Assembly (NCBI RefSeq): GCF_042680125.1
Contig: NZ_JBHTNY010000046.1
Strand: one strand, 5' to 3'
DNA from: Robinsoniella peoriensis
Lineage (GTDB): Bacteria; Bacillota; Clostridia; Lachnospirales; Lachnospiraceae
DNA length: 60,657 bases
Notes under the pieces: generated by a model
Told to the model about the DNA's origin: nothing
The model's database searches: none
Seen by the model: only the letters and a program-made list of their open reading frames with translations
Position numbers and translations under genes: made by a program
In this document: positions 17,471 through 25,965 of the stretch, piece after piece
How positions within the stretch are numbered: the stretch's first letter is position 1
Layout of the letters: each line of letters begins with the position of its first letter

Positions 17471-19771
17471 ATGGCAACTTTAAATGATGTTGCTAGAGAT
17501 GCCGGTGTATCTATTGCAACAGTTTCCTGTTGTCTCAGCGGAAAACGCCAGGTGAAGCCGGAAACAAAAATGAAAGTTATGGATTCCATAGAAAAACTGA
17601 AATATATACCCAACGCCTCGGCCAGAAACTTGAAATTATCTGCTACCAACCGCATTGGCGTTGTACTCACTGATATTGACAACCACTATCATGCAGAAAT
17701 ATTTAAAGGAATTTCATCTTATCTGCAGAATAAAGACTATACGATCAGCGTAGCATTTTCTAATAATTCACCGGATATTGAATGCGAGAAAATCGAAGAT
17801 TTTGTGAGTCAGAACGTATCAGGGCTTTTAATTATAACCTGCCAGCCGCAGAACACAGAATTTTTTCAAAACAGGATTAAGAATTTTAATATTCCGGCTG
17901 TCTTTATTGAACGGAGGCCCCACAATGTAGATGTCAGTTTTGCCGGTTTTGACAACTACCGCACTACCTGTTTTATTACTGAAAAACTATTATCCAAAGG
18001 TTACCGAAACATTGCACTAATTACCGGAGCTTCTCACTTTTCTTCAGAAAAAGACTGTATATGCGGATACCAGACAGCCTTTCAAAATTATGGGTTGAAA
18101 TTCGATGATACGCTGGTCTGCAATACTAATATGACAAAAGAAGATGCATTTAAATCCACTATGCATCGTCTCAGCGGCAAACCGGTTGAAGCAGTCATCA
18201 CCTCTTCCGAGAACATCGCTTATGGCGTGCTGGAAGCATTCCAGATCCAGGGACGCAACGTTCCCCGTGATATCCAGGTTATCACACTTGGCGAGGAAAG
18301 CTGGAACAGTTCTGCCAAACTGCCGGGGACCATTTATACTTCCAGAACAGCTTTTACTCTGGGTACGGAGGCGTCCCGCCTATTGGCAAAAAATATTGAA
18401 TCCCCTATGTTTTTCGAAGAAAAATTACTGAATTTTACCGACAACATAACAGACTCCTCCCTGGACTTTCCAAAACCTCCATCCCTACCTCTGCCATCTG
18501 CCGTGCCCCTGAAAAAGGCCCCGGTACTACGTGCTCTAATGGTGGACCTGGACACTTCCCATTCTACGAAACTCCTGACCAGTTCATTTACCAGGGAATC
18601 CGGAATTTCGGTAGAATTCGATTTTGTTCCGCAAAATAACCTTTTGAATAAAATCATCGAAGATATTGACCGGTCCCGCAATTATTATGATATCTATATG
18701 TATGATGTGCCCTGGCTGGAGTATATGGTGCAAAACTCACTGGTGTCGGAAATCACCGATTTCATTGCCAATGGAAGCTTTAACCCGCTTTTACTCTTTG
18801 ATGAAAACATGGACAACTGCTGTTATGAAAACCGCTACTATGGTATTCCCATTATAGGCGGATCCCAGATCATGTTTTACCGCAAGGACCTCTTTGAAAA
18901 GCGGGACCTGATTAAGTCATTTAAAAATAAATATAAGATCTCCCTTCGTCCGCCCAAGACCTGGACGGAATTTAACGGAATAGCCAATTTTTTCACACGT
19001 TCCTGTAACCCTGATTCACCCACCATTTATGGTACTTCCTTTGCTGGAAGCATGGATGAAGAACTGGCACCGGAAATTCTGATACGCCTCTGGTCTTTTG
19101 GCGGAAAGTTATGGGATAAATACAACCGGGTATGCATGAATACTCCCGAAAATATAAAAGCATTCCGCCATATATTAGAGACATTACACTATGTAGAGCA
19201 GTCCCCTTTTGAGACATCCATACAAAAAACTGTCTCAGATTTTTACTCCGGGAAAACCGCAATTCTTCTTACATATACGGAATACGCAGCACAAATCAGC
19301 AACAGTATTCATGAAAATATCATAGGACGGGTAGGATATGAACCCATTCCCGGCAAAACTCCGGTGAGCATCGGCTGGAATTTCGGCCTGAATCCGTTCA
19401 CTACAAAGTCAGAAGAGATATTCCAATATTTTAACTGGCTCTGCCAGCCGGATACAAGCAGCTACATGACAATTCTGGATGGACAGTCACCGGTTATCGC
19501 ACCTTACCACAGCCATGAACTTATGAAATTGTATCCCTGGATGGAATTAACCGAAAAAAGTTTTGCCTATTGCCGCAAAAGAAACGGACCTTACCGAAGC
19601 AGGTCCCTGATAATCCCCCAGAACAAAATCGAATCAATTCTCTGCGGAGTGCTGAGAAATATATTAGAAAAGGGCTATACCATAGAAGACGCACTGATCC
19701 AGGGTCAGACAAAGCTGGAAGCCCTTTTCCGTTCCTATGGGTATCCGAAACCGCTTCACTTTATTAAATAG
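17471..19771 (+). CDS. LacI-family regulator fused to an ABC-type solute-binding domain
   Basis: 766 aa. Start at Met 17471 (MATLNDVARDAGVSIATVSC), 10 nt after AAGGGGG; the ATG 9 nt upstream is too close to that site. Residues 1-55 are the LacI helix-turn-helix and hinge (NASARNLKLS), about 57-335 the usual periplasmic-type sensor (IGVVLTDIDNHYHAEIFKGI). After a Pro-rich linker (FPKPPSLPLPSAVP) a second sensor of the family-1 extracellular binding protein type follows (about 350-750): YDIYMYDVPWLEYMVQNSLV, YYGIPIIGGSQIMFYRKDLF, PKTWTEFNGIA. No signal peptide is present, so the second domain is cytoplasmic. It likely reads two ligands, or one large one, and controls the divergent sugar operon through the twin operators. 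Confidence 0.9.
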   Translation: MATLNDVARDAGVSIATVSCCLSGKRQVKPETKMKVMDSIEKLKYIPNASARNLKLSATNRIGVVLTDIDNHYHAEIFKGISSYLQNKDYTISVAFSNNSPDIECEKIEDFVSQNVSGLLIITCQPQNTEFFQNRIKNFNIPAVFIERRPHNVDVSFAGFDNYRTTCFITEKLLSKGYRNIALITGASHFSSEKDCICGYQTAFQNYGLKFDDTLVCNTNMTKEDAFKSTMHRLSGKPVEAVITSSENIAYGVLEAFQIQGRNVPRDIQVITLGEESWNSSAKLPGTIYTSRTAFTLGTEASRLLAKNIESPMFFEEKLLNFTDNITDSSLDFPKPPSLPLPSAVPLKKAPVLRALMVDLDTSHSTKLLTSSFTRESGISVEFDFVPQNNLLNKIIEDIDRSRNYYDIYMYDVPWLEYMVQNSLVSEITDFIANGSFNPLLLFDENMDNCCYENRYYGIPIIGGSQIMFYRKDLFEKRDLIKSFKNKYKISLRPPKTWTEFNGIANFFTRSCNPDSPTIYGTSFAGSMDEELAPEILIRLWSFGGKLWDKYNRVCMNTPENIKAFRHILETLHYVEQSPFETSIQKTVSDFYSGKTAILLTYTEYAAQISNSIHENIIGRVGYEPIPGKTPVSIGWNFGLNPFTTKSEEIFQYFNWLCQPDTSSYMTILDGQSPVIAPYHSHELMKLYPWMELTEKSFAYCRKRNGPYRSRSLIIPQNKIESILCGVLRNILEKGYTIEDALIQGQTKLEALFRSYGYPKPLHFIK

Positions 19772-19775
19772 ATAT

Positions 19776-19830
19776 TGGGGTTTTACTTACAAAAGATGCT
19801 TTGTAAGTGAGAATTGTGCCGGGTAAGATA
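19776..19830 (+). repeat. Possible degenerate left arm of the large hairpin element (R7)
   Basis: Directly after the regulator stop, TTGGGGTTTTACTTACAAA, ATGCTTTGTAAGTGAG and TTGTGCCGG follow the spacing of the family's left arm (TTGGGGTTTAGCTGAGAAA, ACGCTTTGT, TGTGCGG). ACTTACAAA and TTTGTAAGT form a 9-bp hairpin. The match is weak and the rest of the element is absent. Confidence 0.35.
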
Positions 19831-19863
19831 GGACGTAGAAGGATCATATAGATGTAAAATTCG

Positions 19864-19901
19864 CCAGAGCGTGTTTAAAATTGCTTTCTGACACGCTCTG
19901 G
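19864..19901. terminator. Convergent hairpin between the regulator and mecA
   Basis: CCAGAGCGTGT and ACACGCTCTGG pair perfectly (11 bp) around a 16-nt loop. The adjacent ATTTTAC on the minus-strand side is a weak T-run. It lies between two convergent genes and most likely ends transcription from one or both. Confidence 0.6.
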
Positions 19902-19941
19902 CAGTACCGGCACCAAATAGTCCCCCACTCCCGCCAGTTAC

Positions 19942-20544
19942 TTAACTGAGAACCCGTAATTTCTGCAATGCATCCTTTTCCAATATACATTCAGAATGTT
20001 CACACAGCAGTGCCTTTTGTCCTCTGGTGACCGATTCCACATCTGCAAATTCAGCCAGATTAATGGTACACCATGCCATCTGTTCTCCCTCGTCCTTATT
20101 GGGTTCTACAAACAGAAGGTATTCTCCTTCAAATTTGTATAGTGCATTTTCCAATGGAATCTCCGTATTGATAAGCCTTGATACCCGAATTACATCATCC
20201 AGTTGTGCAAATTCATAAAGCAGATGTAATTCTTCTTCTGATCCCAGTGTATGTTCAACCGATTTTTCCTTTGACTGGTTTTCTTCTGTTTTTGGCAGCT
20301 GTTCTTTTCTTGTAATGGAAAATGTGATTCCGCTTGCCGATAATTCCTGAAGCTGACAATGAAGGAGATAACCTTCCACCTGGAACATTAAATCTTTTTC
20401 AGCTTTCCTCATTGCTTCCTGGAATAGTTTGCGTGCTTTTTGCGTCCCGTATAAAAAATCGTTGACATTGAGTTTATATTCGATAAAGTCCTCTCTATTC
20501 AGTGACCACAGAAGCCTTGAATCATTCACTTTTTCTATTTTCAT
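19942..20544 (-). CDS. mecA: MecA-type adaptor protein
   Basis: 200 aa. The N-terminus MKIEKVNDSRLLWSLNREDFIEY is the MecA substrate-recognition domain pattern. A charged linker (KTEENQSKEKSVEHTLGSEEE) joins it to a C-terminal domain (LHLLYEFAQLDDVIRVSRLI ... LYKFEGEYLLFVEP) of the kind that binds ClpC. MecA proteins deliver targets such as ComK and misfolded proteins to the ClpCP protease in Bacillus; in this organism the targets are unknown. It is monocistronic on the minus strand, with GGGGGAAAT before the ATG. Confidence 0.88.
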   Translation of the reverse strand: MKIEKVNDSRLLWSLNREDFIEYKLNVNDFLYGTQKARKLFQEAMRKAEKDLMFQVEGYLLHCQLQELSASGITFSITRKEQLPKTEENQSKEKSVEHTLGSEEELHLLYEFAQLDDVIRVSRLINTEIPLENALYKFEGEYLLFVEPNKDEGEQMAWCTINLAEFADVESVTRGQKALLCEHSECILEKDALQKLRVLS

Positions 20545-20674
20545 GGTTATTTCCCCCTTTCCAGACCATGTAAATTCAAAATGGTATTATTATATTTGTT
20601 ATACTGTAACTATAACAAATTATTATGTAAACAGCAATAGGCAGATGCAAATTTATAGAAATTTAATCTATTTG

Positions 20675-20724
20675 TAAAAAAATGCTATATTTACCAATTA
20701 AATAACTGGCAAATACAGCATTTT
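20675..20724 (-). terminator. Rho-independent terminator of the thioesterase gene
   Basis: On the minus strand a long stem (AAATGCTGTATTTGCCA with TGGTAAATATAGCATTT, one mismatch) is followed directly by a run of T (ATTTTTTTAC). It lies a few bases past the thioesterase stop codon. Confidence 0.8.
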
Positions 20725-20729
20725 CCATT

Positions 20730-21215
20730 TTAATATCCTTCCTGCCTTCTGGTTTTCCGTAGCTGGTACCTCTTCTCTCCGCCTTCCCATTCAGCCCGGG
20801 CAGCTTCCGTTTCCAGTGCCAATCCCGGTATCCGTACAGGAGTCCCCTCCTTGTCAATTGCCACCATAACCACATATGCCCGGTTGATCACTTTTCTGGT
20901 TCCGTTAAGCTCTTCTACATAGGTATCCACTCTCACTTCCATAGAAGTCCTTCCCACATAAGTAATCTTTCCGATAAGTACAACGGTCTGGTTCAGGTAT
21001 GCAGCCGATTTAAACTGTAAATTATCAATTGCCGCTGTGGTAACTTCTGTCTGTGCATGCCGTTTTGCCACAATACCGGCAATCTCATCTATCCATTGCA
21101 TCAGCATCCCTCCGAACAGCCTGCCATATCCGTTAATATGTCCCGGCATCAGCAGATAGGAATTTTCTGTCCTGGATTCTTCTGCTTTCTTAACCTGTGT
21201 CTGCTCCTTAATCAT
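20730..21215 (-). CDS. Acyl-CoA thioesterase, hotdog fold (YciA/BACH-like)
   Basis: 161 aa from Met 21215 (MIKEQTQVKKAEESRTENSY), which has GGAGG 6 nt upstream. The open frame reaches back to 21329 but only through a tandem repeat without a ribosome site. Hotdog features: MPGHINGYGRLFGGMLMQWIDEIAG (the N-x-x-GxxFGG-xxxxWxDE pattern with catalytic Asp), TTAAIDNLQFKSAAYLNQTV, and VGRTSMEVRVDTYVEEL. The family hydrolyses acyl-CoA in the cytosol. Chain specificity cannot be told. A good terminator follows. Confidence 0.88.
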   Translation of the reverse strand: MIKEQTQVKKAEESRTENSYLLMPGHINGYGRLFGGMLMQWIDEIAGIVAKRHAQTEVTTAAIDNLQFKSAAYLNQTVVLIGKITYVGRTSMEVRVDTYVEELNGTRKVINRAYVVMVAIDKEGTPVRIPGLALETEAARAEWEGGEKRYQLRKTRRQEGY

Positions 21216-21237
21216 TATTTCCTCCATCCTGTATATT

Positions 21238-21304
21238 TCAATCTTGAATCTTTCAATTTTGAATCCTTCAATTTTGAATCTTTCAATCTTGAATCTTTCA
21301 ATCA
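21238..21304. repeat. 15-bp tandem repeat upstream of the thioesterase gene
   Basis: About 4.4 units of TCAATCTTGAATCTT or TCAATTTTGAATCTT, differing at one or two positions. On the minus strand this is the 5' leader of the thioesterase gene, about 23 nt before its start codon. Each unit holds the inverted half-sites TTGAA and TTCAA, so the array could bind a protein repeatedly or vary in length by slippage. Confidence 0.85.
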
Positions 21305-21496
21305 AAACCGGCAAAAGCAGATCTTTCAATTAATCCGCCTGTCTGTTCTCTGCAGTTCATTATATTACGCGGCATGTCAGTTGTCAAAAAATTACGGTCT
21401 GTTTCCTCTTATTTTATCATTGACAACCCCATTTTTTTCATATACTATATACTTTGATAATCAAATCTTTTGAATATATAACAAAAGGAGATTCCC

Positions 21497-22369
21497 ATGA
21501 ACGATTTTGTAATCACTACTGATTCCAATTCCGACATTCCTTCGGAATACATAGAAAAATATAATTTAACCATTATTCCTCAATATTATGCTTTCGGGGA
21601 CGAGGTATTTGGGGATGAGAAGCATCTATCTCCATCTGAATTTTATAAAAAGATGAGGGAAGGTGCACTACCCACTTCCATGGCTAACAATCCCGCAGTG
21701 ATACGCCAGCGCTTTGAATCCCTGCTGGAACAAGGTCTGGATATTCTGCATATTGCATTTTCCTCAAACCTGAGCGGCAGTTATAATAATGTGGCAGTTG
21801 CCGCTGGTGAACTTATGGAAGAATATCCCGGTTCCCGGATTCAGGTAATTGACTCCTTAACGGTATCTCTTGGAGAAACACTGCTTCTCCTTCGTGCGCT
21901 GGATCTAAAGGCTGATGGTAAATCCATAGATGATATAACCGCTGTTCTGGAAGAAGAAAAACTTCACGGTAATGTACAGTTTACCGTAGATGACCTGCAC
22001 CATCTGCAGCGTGGAGGAAGAGTATCCAAAGTTGCTGCCGTATTCGGCAGTATGATTAATATTAAGCCTATACTGTATGTCAATCCGGAAGGAACACTCG
22101 TGCCGCTGGCAACGGTTCGCGGACGTAACAAATCTCTTTCAGCCTTAGTGGAAAATATGAAAGCTACCCTGGAAGAAAACTATGACAAGAGCCGTCCGGT
22201 GGGAATCATCCATGGCGACTGCATACAGGATGCAGAATTTGCCGCTTCACAGATACGGGAAAAACTGGGATTTGAAAATATTATAATTAATGACGTCAGT
22301 CCCAGTATCGGTACACATGCCGGTCCAGGTGCACTTGGTTTGTGCTATTATGGAAAGGTACGCTCATAA
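21497..22369 (+). CDS. DegV family fatty-acid-binding protein
   Basis: 290 aa. It begins MNDFVITTDSNSDIPSEYIE, the conserved DegV opening, with a ribosome site AAAGGAG. Other landmarks: PTSMANNPAVIRQRFESLLE, LHIAFSSNLSGSYNN (the Ser that contacts the lipid head group), QFTVDDLHHLQRGGRVSK and INIKPILYVNPEGTL. DegV/FakB proteins carry a fatty acid for phosphorylation by FakA; no fakA is in this window. The length fits the family. It is transcribed rightwards, upstream of the polyamine leader. Confidence 0.92.
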   Translation: MNDFVITTDSNSDIPSEYIEKYNLTIIPQYYAFGDEVFGDEKHLSPSEFYKKMREGALPTSMANNPAVIRQRFESLLEQGLDILHIAFSSNLSGSYNNVAVAAGELMEEYPGSRIQVIDSLTVSLGETLLLLRALDLKADGKSIDDITAVLEEEKLHGNVQFTVDDLHHLQRGGRVSKVAAVFGSMINIKPILYVNPEGTLVPLATVRGRNKSLSALVENMKATLEENYDKSRPVGIIHGDCIQDAEFAASQIREKLGFENIIINDVSPSIGTHAGPGALGLCYYGKVRS

Positions 22370-22810
22370 TTTTTTGTTGACTTCCCAGACCACCTATGCT
22401 ATATTGAAATCGTATGGAAAAACAGATTTAACAGGTCTTCCCATGCAAATATTTTTGACCACTTTCACTTTGGAAAGTTAAGGCCATGCGGACAGCCGGG
22501 TCAACTGCCGATTGGCAACATTTGTTGCCTTATTGATTGAGTTAAAAGCTCAAATTTTATAAGTTGGTTACTTCATAACCAGTGTGCATCCTGGCACATC
22601 AAACTTGTGAAACGGTCAATAAGAGTAGTAAAAGTAAAATATTTGCTATATAGACTCTGATCCCTATATCTGTTTTTGAATCGGAATACTTAAGATGAAT
22701 CTACATACCTTTATTGGGGGGCTCATCTTTTTGATATATGCAAATTCAAATTCAGAATAATATAACGCAAGTGATGGACAGTTTGTACCGGCGCTTGCGT
22801 TATTTTTTTG
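22370..22810 (+). promoter_or_regulatory. Hairpin-rich leader of the polyamine operon with terminator-like stem
   Basis: No gene is seen between degV and speD. A row of short perfect stems occurs: ACTTT/AAAGT near 22463-22481, GGCAACA-TT-TGTTGCC near 22516-22531, GGTTA/TAACC near 22565-22579, TGTGC/GCACA near 22583-22598, and GATGA/TCATC around GGGGGG near 22694-22729. The last hairpin, AACGCAAG with CTTGCGTT then ATTTTTTTG at 22764-22807, is a classical terminator about 75 nt before speD. This suggests either the end of the degV transcript or an attenuated leader RNA. I could not match it to the lysine, SAM, T-box, ykkC or preQ1 consensus by eye. Confidence 0.55.
22764..22807 (+). terminator. 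Rho-independent terminator (attenuator candidate) before speD
   Basis: AACGCAAG pairs with CTTGCGTT and is followed by ATTTTTTTG. speD begins only about 75 nt downstream on the same strand. Confidence 0.75.
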
Positions 22811-22882
22811 CCTGTCAGACAGGGAAATAAAGGCCGGAGCGCGTTTATAAAATACCTTTTGGTGGATAAAGGAGGTACGAAT

Positions 22883-23644
22883 ATGGAAAATAAGTTAAAG
22901 CTCTACGGCTTTAATAATCTGACGAAAGCCTTGAGCTTTAATATTTATGATGTCTGTTATGCCAAGACTCCCAGAGAACAGAAGGATTATATTGCTTATA
23001 TTGATGAACAGTACAATTCAGAAAGGCTGCGGGCCATCCTGACGCATCTGGTTGATATGATCGGCGGCACGATCCTGAATATTTCCAGCCAGGATTATGA
23101 ACCGCAGGGTGCTTCCGTCACAATCCTCATTGCAGAGGATCACATGGTTCCTGCCGGAGGCGATACCGTTGTGGCACATCTGGATAAAAGCCACGTGACG
23201 GTACATACCTATCCGGAATATCATCCGGATACCTGCCTCGCCACATTCCGTGTAGATATTGATGTGGCTACCTGCGGTGAGATTACACCCCTCTCCACCC
23301 TGGATTACCTGATCAGTTCCTTTGATTCAGATATTATCACGATGGACTACCGGGTACGGGGTTTCACCAGGGATGTATATGGTAACAAATTATTTATGGA
23401 CCACTATATGACATCGATTCAGAATTATATAAAAGAAGAAACACTCCGCAAATATGATGCTGTTGATATTAACGTTTACGATGCCAATCTGTTCCATACC
23501 AAAATGCTGATAAAGGAAATCGATCTGCAAAATTATCTCTTTAATGCAGATGTTTATGAACTTCCACCCAGAGCCAGGCTTGAAATTATGGGAAGCCTGC
23601 GCAGGGAAATGATTGAAATTTTCAGCGGAAGAAATATATATTAG
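22883..23644 (+). CDS. speD: S-adenosylmethionine decarboxylase proenzyme (E. coli SpeD type)
   Basis: 253 aa from Met 22883, preceded by AAAGGAGG; the upstream ATG in frame has no ribosome site. It makes decarboxylated SAM, the aminopropyl donor. LDKSHVTVHTYPE holds the self-cleavage site K102-S103, which creates the pyruvoyl group, and C131 lies in the ATCGEITPLSTL motif. Both positions are exactly nine residues earlier than Ser112 and Cys140 of E. coli SpeD, so the long class-1A form is intact. It is the first gene of a six-gene operon; the next start is 10 nt downstream. Its product is used by the spermidine synthase at 25114. Confidence 0.95.
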   Translation: MENKLKLYGFNNLTKALSFNIYDVCYAKTPREQKDYIAYIDEQYNSERLRAILTHLVDMIGGTILNISSQDYEPQGASVTILIAEDHMVPAGGDTVVAHLDKSHVTVHTYPEYHPDTCLATFRVDIDVATCGEITPLSTLDYLISSFDSDIITMDYRVRGFTRDVYGNKLFMDHYMTSIQNYIKEETLRKYDAVDINVYDANLFHTKMLIKEIDLQNYLFNADVYELPPRARLEIMGSLRREMIEIFSGRNIY

Positions 23645-23654
23645 GAGGCAAGTT

Positions 23655-25109
23655 ATGGGAAATCATGCTCAATCCCATGCCCCGATCTATGAGGCACTGG
23701 AACGTTTTAAACGAATGCGGGTCGTCCCTTTCGATGTCCCCGGACATAAAAGAGGACGTGGAAACCCTGAACTTGTGGAATTATTAGGCGAAGGTTGTGT
23801 CAGTATCGACGTAAATTCCATGAAGCCGCTGGATAATCTCTGCCACCCCATATCGGTTATTAAAGAAGCGGAAGAACTTGCTGCAGAAGCATTTGGCGCT
23901 GCAAACGCTTTCTTAATGGTTGGCGGTACGACATCTGCTGTTCAGAGCATGGTGCTCACTGCCTGCAAACGCGGGGATAAGATTATCCTTCCACGTAATG
24001 TACACCGAAGCGTCATTAATGCGCTGGTACTCTGCGGTGCAAAACCGGTATATGTCAATCCGGATATGGATCACAAGCTTGGCATTGCTCTTGGAATGAA
24101 AGTTTCACAGGTAGAACAGGCGATAGCCGAGCACCCCGATGCCGTCGCTATCTTAATCAACAACCCAACCTACTACGGCATATGCTCCAACTTAAAAGCC
24201 ATTGTGGATCTCGCCCACCGGCATAACATGCTGGCTCTGGCTGATGAAGCTCATGGGACCCATTTTTACTTCGGTGAGGATATGCCTATATCAGCCATGG
24301 CAGCCGGAGCTGATATGGCTTCCGTCAGTATGCATAAATCCGGAGGCAGCTTAACACAGAGTTCTTTTTTACTCACCGGACCAAATGTAAGCGAGGGCTA
24401 TACCCGGCAGATCATCAATCTGACCCAGACCACCAGCGGGTCTTACCTGCTTCTCTCCAGCCTTGATATTTCCAGACGTAATCTGGCACTTCGCGGCAGG
24501 GAAGAATTTGCAAAGGTACGCGCTCTTGCACAATATGCCCGAAGTGAAATCAATGCAATCGGAGGCTATTACGCTTATTGCCGTGAGATTATCAATGATA
24601 ACAGTATTTATGACTTTGATGTGACAAAGCTTTCTGTTCACACACTGGATATCGGACTTGCAGGAATAGAAGTTTATGATATTCTCAGGGACGAATACGA
24701 TATTCAGATTGAGTTTGGCGATATCGGCAATATTCTGGCATATATTTCTATTGGTGACCGCAGGCAGGATATTGAGCGCCTTGTGAGTGCTTTAGCCGAA
24801 ATTAAGCGCCGTTACCAGAAGGATAAAGCCGGCATGCTGACCCAGGAATATATAGACCCCCAGGTGGTAGTTACTCCCCAGGAAGCATTTTATGCAGAAA
24901 AAGAATCTCTTCCTATCCGTGAAACAGCCGGAAGGGTTTGCAGTGAATTTGTCATGTGCTATCCTCCGGGCATCCCGATTCTGGCTCCCGGGGAAAAAAT
25001 CACCCAGGGAATTCTGGAATACATTGAATACGCAAAAATGAAAGGCTGCTCCATGACAGGTCCTGAAGATCCTGACATCGGACACCTGAATGTCTTAAAA
25101 GGAGTGTGA
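23655..25109 (+). CDS. speA: PLP-dependent Orn/Lys/Arg decarboxylase, probably arginine decarboxylase
   Basis: 484 aa, start at Met 23655 after AGGAGG. It belongs to the short Bacillus SpeA-like group of fold-I decarboxylases: FDVPGHKRGRGNPEL at the N-terminus, ALADEAHGTHF (D197 pairs with the PLP ring nitrogen) and SVSMHKSGGSLTQSSF with PLP lysine K228. The C-terminal CYPPGIPILAPGE is also conserved. Arginine is the likely substrate because agmatinase is encoded two genes downstream, giving arginine to agmatine to putrescine. Lysine or ornithine cannot be excluded by eye. Confidence 0.88.
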   Translation: MGNHAQSHAPIYEALERFKRMRVVPFDVPGHKRGRGNPELVELLGEGCVSIDVNSMKPLDNLCHPISVIKEAEELAAEAFGAANAFLMVGGTTSAVQSMVLTACKRGDKIILPRNVHRSVINALVLCGAKPVYVNPDMDHKLGIALGMKVSQVEQAIAEHPDAVAILINNPTYYGICSNLKAIVDLAHRHNMLALADEAHGTHFYFGEDMPISAMAAGADMASVSMHKSGGSLTQSSFLLTGPNVSEGYTRQIINLTQTTSGSYLLLSSLDISRRNLALRGREEFAKVRALAQYARSEINAIGGYYAYCREIINDNSIYDFDVTKLSVHTLDIGLAGIEVYDILRDEYDIQIEFGDIGNILAYISIGDRRQDIERLVSALAEIKRRYQKDKAGMLTQEYIDPQVVVTPQEAFYAEKESLPIRETAGRVCSEFVMCYPPGIPILAPGEKITQGILEYIEYAKMKGCSMTGPEDPDIGHLNVLKGV

Positions 25110-25113
25110 TTAT

Positions 25114-25965
25114 ATGGAGCTATGGTTTTCTGAACAGCATACCCCTCATGTAAAGCTGTCAATCCGCGTGAACAGACAGTTATTCAGCGGGCAGAGTGAT
25201 TTTCAGAGAATAGATGTTTTTGAATCAAAAGAGTTCGGACGTTTTCTTACCTTAGACGGCTATATGATGCTGACGGAAAAAGATGAGTTCATCTATCACG
25301 AAATGATCACTCATGTTCCGCTTGCCGTCCATCCCTGTGTGAAAAAAGTCCTTGTGATCGGTGCCGGTGACGGAGGCGTTATCCGGGAGCTGACCCGTTA
25401 TACCGGCATTGAACAAATCGATATGGTGGAAATAGATCCCCTGGTGGTAGAAGTCTGCAGAAAATATCTGCCTCAGACCTCCTGCCGCCTGGATGATCCC
25501 AGAGTCAGTATCTTCTATGAAGACGGTCTGAGATTTATCCGATCCAGAGAAAACGAATACGACTTGATTATCGTTGACTCCACTGATCCGTTTGGCCCGG
25601 GAGAAGGATTGTTCACCAAAGAATTTTATGGCAATTGCTATAAAGCCCTGAAAGAAGACGGCATAATGGTTAATCAGCACGAAAGCCCATTTTATGCTGA
25701 TGATGCTATTGCGTGCCAGCGGGCGCACAAAAGGATTGTTGAGAGCTTTCCCATTAGCCGGGTCTATCAGGCTCACATACCAACCTATCCGTCCGGGCAC
25801 TGGCTTTTTGGCTTTGCTTCCAAGCGGTACCATCCGGTACATGACTTGAATGCGGTTGGTTGGAATCTGCTAGGAATTAACACCCGTTACTATACACCCC
25901 GGGTGCATGCCGGAGCTTTTGCACTACCAGCTTATGTAGAGGAGTTATTAAGAGATGTTGAATAA
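25114..25965 (+). CDS. speE: Spermidine synthase (aminopropyltransferase)
   Basis: 283 aa. It transfers the aminopropyl group of decarboxylated SAM to a polyamine acceptor, normally putrescine. The N-terminal beta domain (MELWFSEQHTPHVKLSIRVN ... YHEMITHVPL) leads into a Rossmann fold with GAGDGGVIREL (83-92), MVEIDPLVVEV and IVDSTDPFGPGEGLF, where D155 is the expected base. The start lies 4 nt after speA; its end overlaps speB by 11 nt, so the genes are translationally coupled. Agmatine as acceptor is an alternative known from some bacteria and archaea. Confidence 0.93.
   Translation: MELWFSEQHTPHVKLSIRVNRQLFSGQSDFQRIDVFESKEFGRFLTLDGYMMLTEKDEFIYHEMITHVPLAVHPCVKKVLVIGAGDGGVIRELTRYTGIEQIDMVEIDPLVVEVCRKYLPQTSCRLDDPRVSIFYEDGLRFIRSRENEYDLIIVDSTDPFGPGEGLFTKEFYGNCYKALKEDGIMVNQHESPFYADDAIACQRAHKRIVESFPISRVYQAHIPTYPSGHWLFGFASKRYHPVHDLNAVGWNLLGINTRYYTPRVHAGAFALPAYVEELLRDVE

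Noticed and set aside
22370..22810. Known riboswitch or T-box upstream of speD
   Set aside because: I looked for the T-box AGGGTGG motif and the SAM, lysine, ykkC and preQ1 cores and found none. The leader is therefore reported only as an unassigned structured region.
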